Made by a program: the position numbers and the translations under genes. Of a stretch of DNA of 64,000 bases, positions 63,601-64,000 are shown in pieces. The DNA lies in NCBI GenBank assembly GCA_034440635.1, contig JAOTON010000950.1, positions 682,001 through 746,000 on the forward strand, in the 5' to 3' direction. Each line of letters begins with the position of its first letter. Within the stretch, counting starts at the first letter, position 1. The notes under the pieces are model-generated. The model saw nothing but the letters and a program-made list of their open reading frames with translations, ran no database searches and was not told the DNA's origin. The DNA is from Lepas anatifera. Lineage: Eukaryota > Arthropoda > Thecostraca > Lepadidae.

Positions 63601-64000
63601 CACATATACTCACCGTGTTTTTTGTCAGTTATACTCAGCCCGTGTTTGTTTCTTCAGGTATATGTACTCACCCTGTGTTTGTTTCTTCACGTATACTTAG
63701 CCTGTGTTCGTTTTGTCAGTTATACTCAGCCCGTGTTTGTTTCTTCAGGTATATGTACTCACCCTGTGTTTTTTTCTTCATGTATACTCAGCCTGTGTTT
63801 GTTTTGTCAGTTATACTCAGCCCGTGTTTGTTTCTTCAGGTATACTCAGCCTGTGTTGATTTTGTCAGGTATGCTCATTCGGTGTTCGTTTTGTCAGTAT
63901 ACTCAGCCTTTGATGGTTTTGTCAGATATACTCAGCCTGTGTTGGTTTTATCAGGTATTCTCAGTCCGTGTTCATTTCGTCAGGTATAATCGGCCTTTGT
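60492..64000 (+). CDS. TMED4/9 (eca): p24 cargo receptor, TMED4/TMED9 (eclair) type, 5' part
   Basis: p24 proteins are type I membrane proteins cycling between ER and Golgi that select cargo for COPI and COPII vesicles. Two exons give 84 residues. A signal peptide (~1-21, ending QCVNA) is followed by the N-terminal half of the GOLD domain with [20 protein letters not shown], the hallmark of the alpha-p24 group, and [16 protein letters not shown]. Cys33 is the conserved GOLD cysteine. The family is ~210-235 residues, so the second cysteine, coiled coil, transmembrane helix and cytosolic sorting tail must lie beyond 64,000. Identification is strong. Confidence 0.93.
61645..61850 (+). mobile_element. 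short interspersed repeat, copy 2
   Basis: Intron 1 of the TMED gene; it is the inverse of 58,670-58,855. The pair could form an RNA duplex only if both were in one transcript, which the gene layout argues against. Confidence 0.6.
62768..62883 (+). CDS. TMED4/9 (eca): TMED4/9 exon 2
   Basis: Acceptor GTCGCAG and donor GTGCGT. It completes Gly46 and encodes [19 protein letters not shown] to DKTILSK, phase 0 at the end. GC-rich. Confidence 0.95.
63430..64000 (+). repeat. ~30-bp minisatellite in TMED intron 2
   Basis: Diverged units with CAGCCTGTGTTTGTTTTGTC and AGGTATACTCAG repeat at about 28-32 bp, with ~60-bp dimer forms (for example two near-identical blocks at 63,632-63,680 and 63,723-63,765). 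It continues beyond the window. The 195-codon open frame across it is periodic and not a gene. Confidence 0.9.

Noticed and set aside
63402..63989. 195-codon open frame
   Set aside because: It is fully inside a ~30-bp minisatellite and is a periodic by-product; no domain.
1..64000. Bacterial or viral contamination or horizontal transfer of a gene cluster
   Set aside because: No operon-like gene arrangement, no ribosome-binding-site pattern and no viral capsid or polymerase genes; host exons and retroelements explain the recognised coding signal.

Overview
The window is nuclear DNA of a multicellular animal. Two conserved eukaryotic genes are split into short, spliced exons, and the rest is dense with transposable elements: non-LTR retrotransposons, Penelope-like elements, tRNA-derived SINEs, foldback/MITE elements and minisatellites. 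The exon peptides look like invertebrate orthologs, possibly arthropod. I cannot fix the species, and nothing points to bacterial, plasmid or viral DNA.

Host genes. Pelota (ribosome rescue) lies on the minus strand with seven coding exons, at 59,667-59,707, 52,882-52,974, 52,608-52,758, 52,368-52,481, 51,723-51,863, 39,057-39,279 and 18,907-19,099. Reading phases agree across all six internal junctions, giving codons 1-318 plus two bases. The last ~65 codons are not visible and probably lie left of the window. A p24 cargo receptor of the TMED4/TMED9 (eclair) type lies on the plus strand, with exon 1 at 60,492-60,627 and exon 2 at 62,768-62,883, and runs off the right edge. The two start codons are head to head, 784 bp apart, so they probably share a promoter region. 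Almost everything else is pelota intron.

Mobile DNA, left to right. 0-7.7 kb: a TTAA-flanked MITE, two SINEs and a degenerate minisatellite. 7.7-20.5 kb: decayed LINE pieces from at least three families, several short TIR elements, two clusters of the palindrome TTCGCGAA, and pelota exon 7 squeezed between a LINE tail and a tandem repeat that copies its own splice acceptor. 22.2-25.5 kb: an inverted pair of Penelope-like elements, one with a 443-codon RT/GIY-YIG frame. 27.6-36.9 kb: tandem repeats, a hierarchical 21/105-bp repeat and two large foldback elements. 42.8-51.0 kb: a 7.2-kb two-ORF LINE lying exactly between inverted Penelope-type arms. 54.4-54.8 kb: a miniature inverted pair of the same architecture. 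56.5-58.2 kb: LINE debris. 63.4-64.0 kb: a minisatellite.

The most notable pattern is that three independent units (22.2-25.5, 42.8-51.0 and 54.4-54.8 kb) share one design. Each has inverted arms, a short tail on one side only, perfect 12-15 bp flanking direct repeats, and outward-facing motifs resembling hammerhead ribozyme cores. This matches what is known of Penelope-like retroelements, and the 42.8-51.0 kb case with a whole LINE at its centre is unusual.
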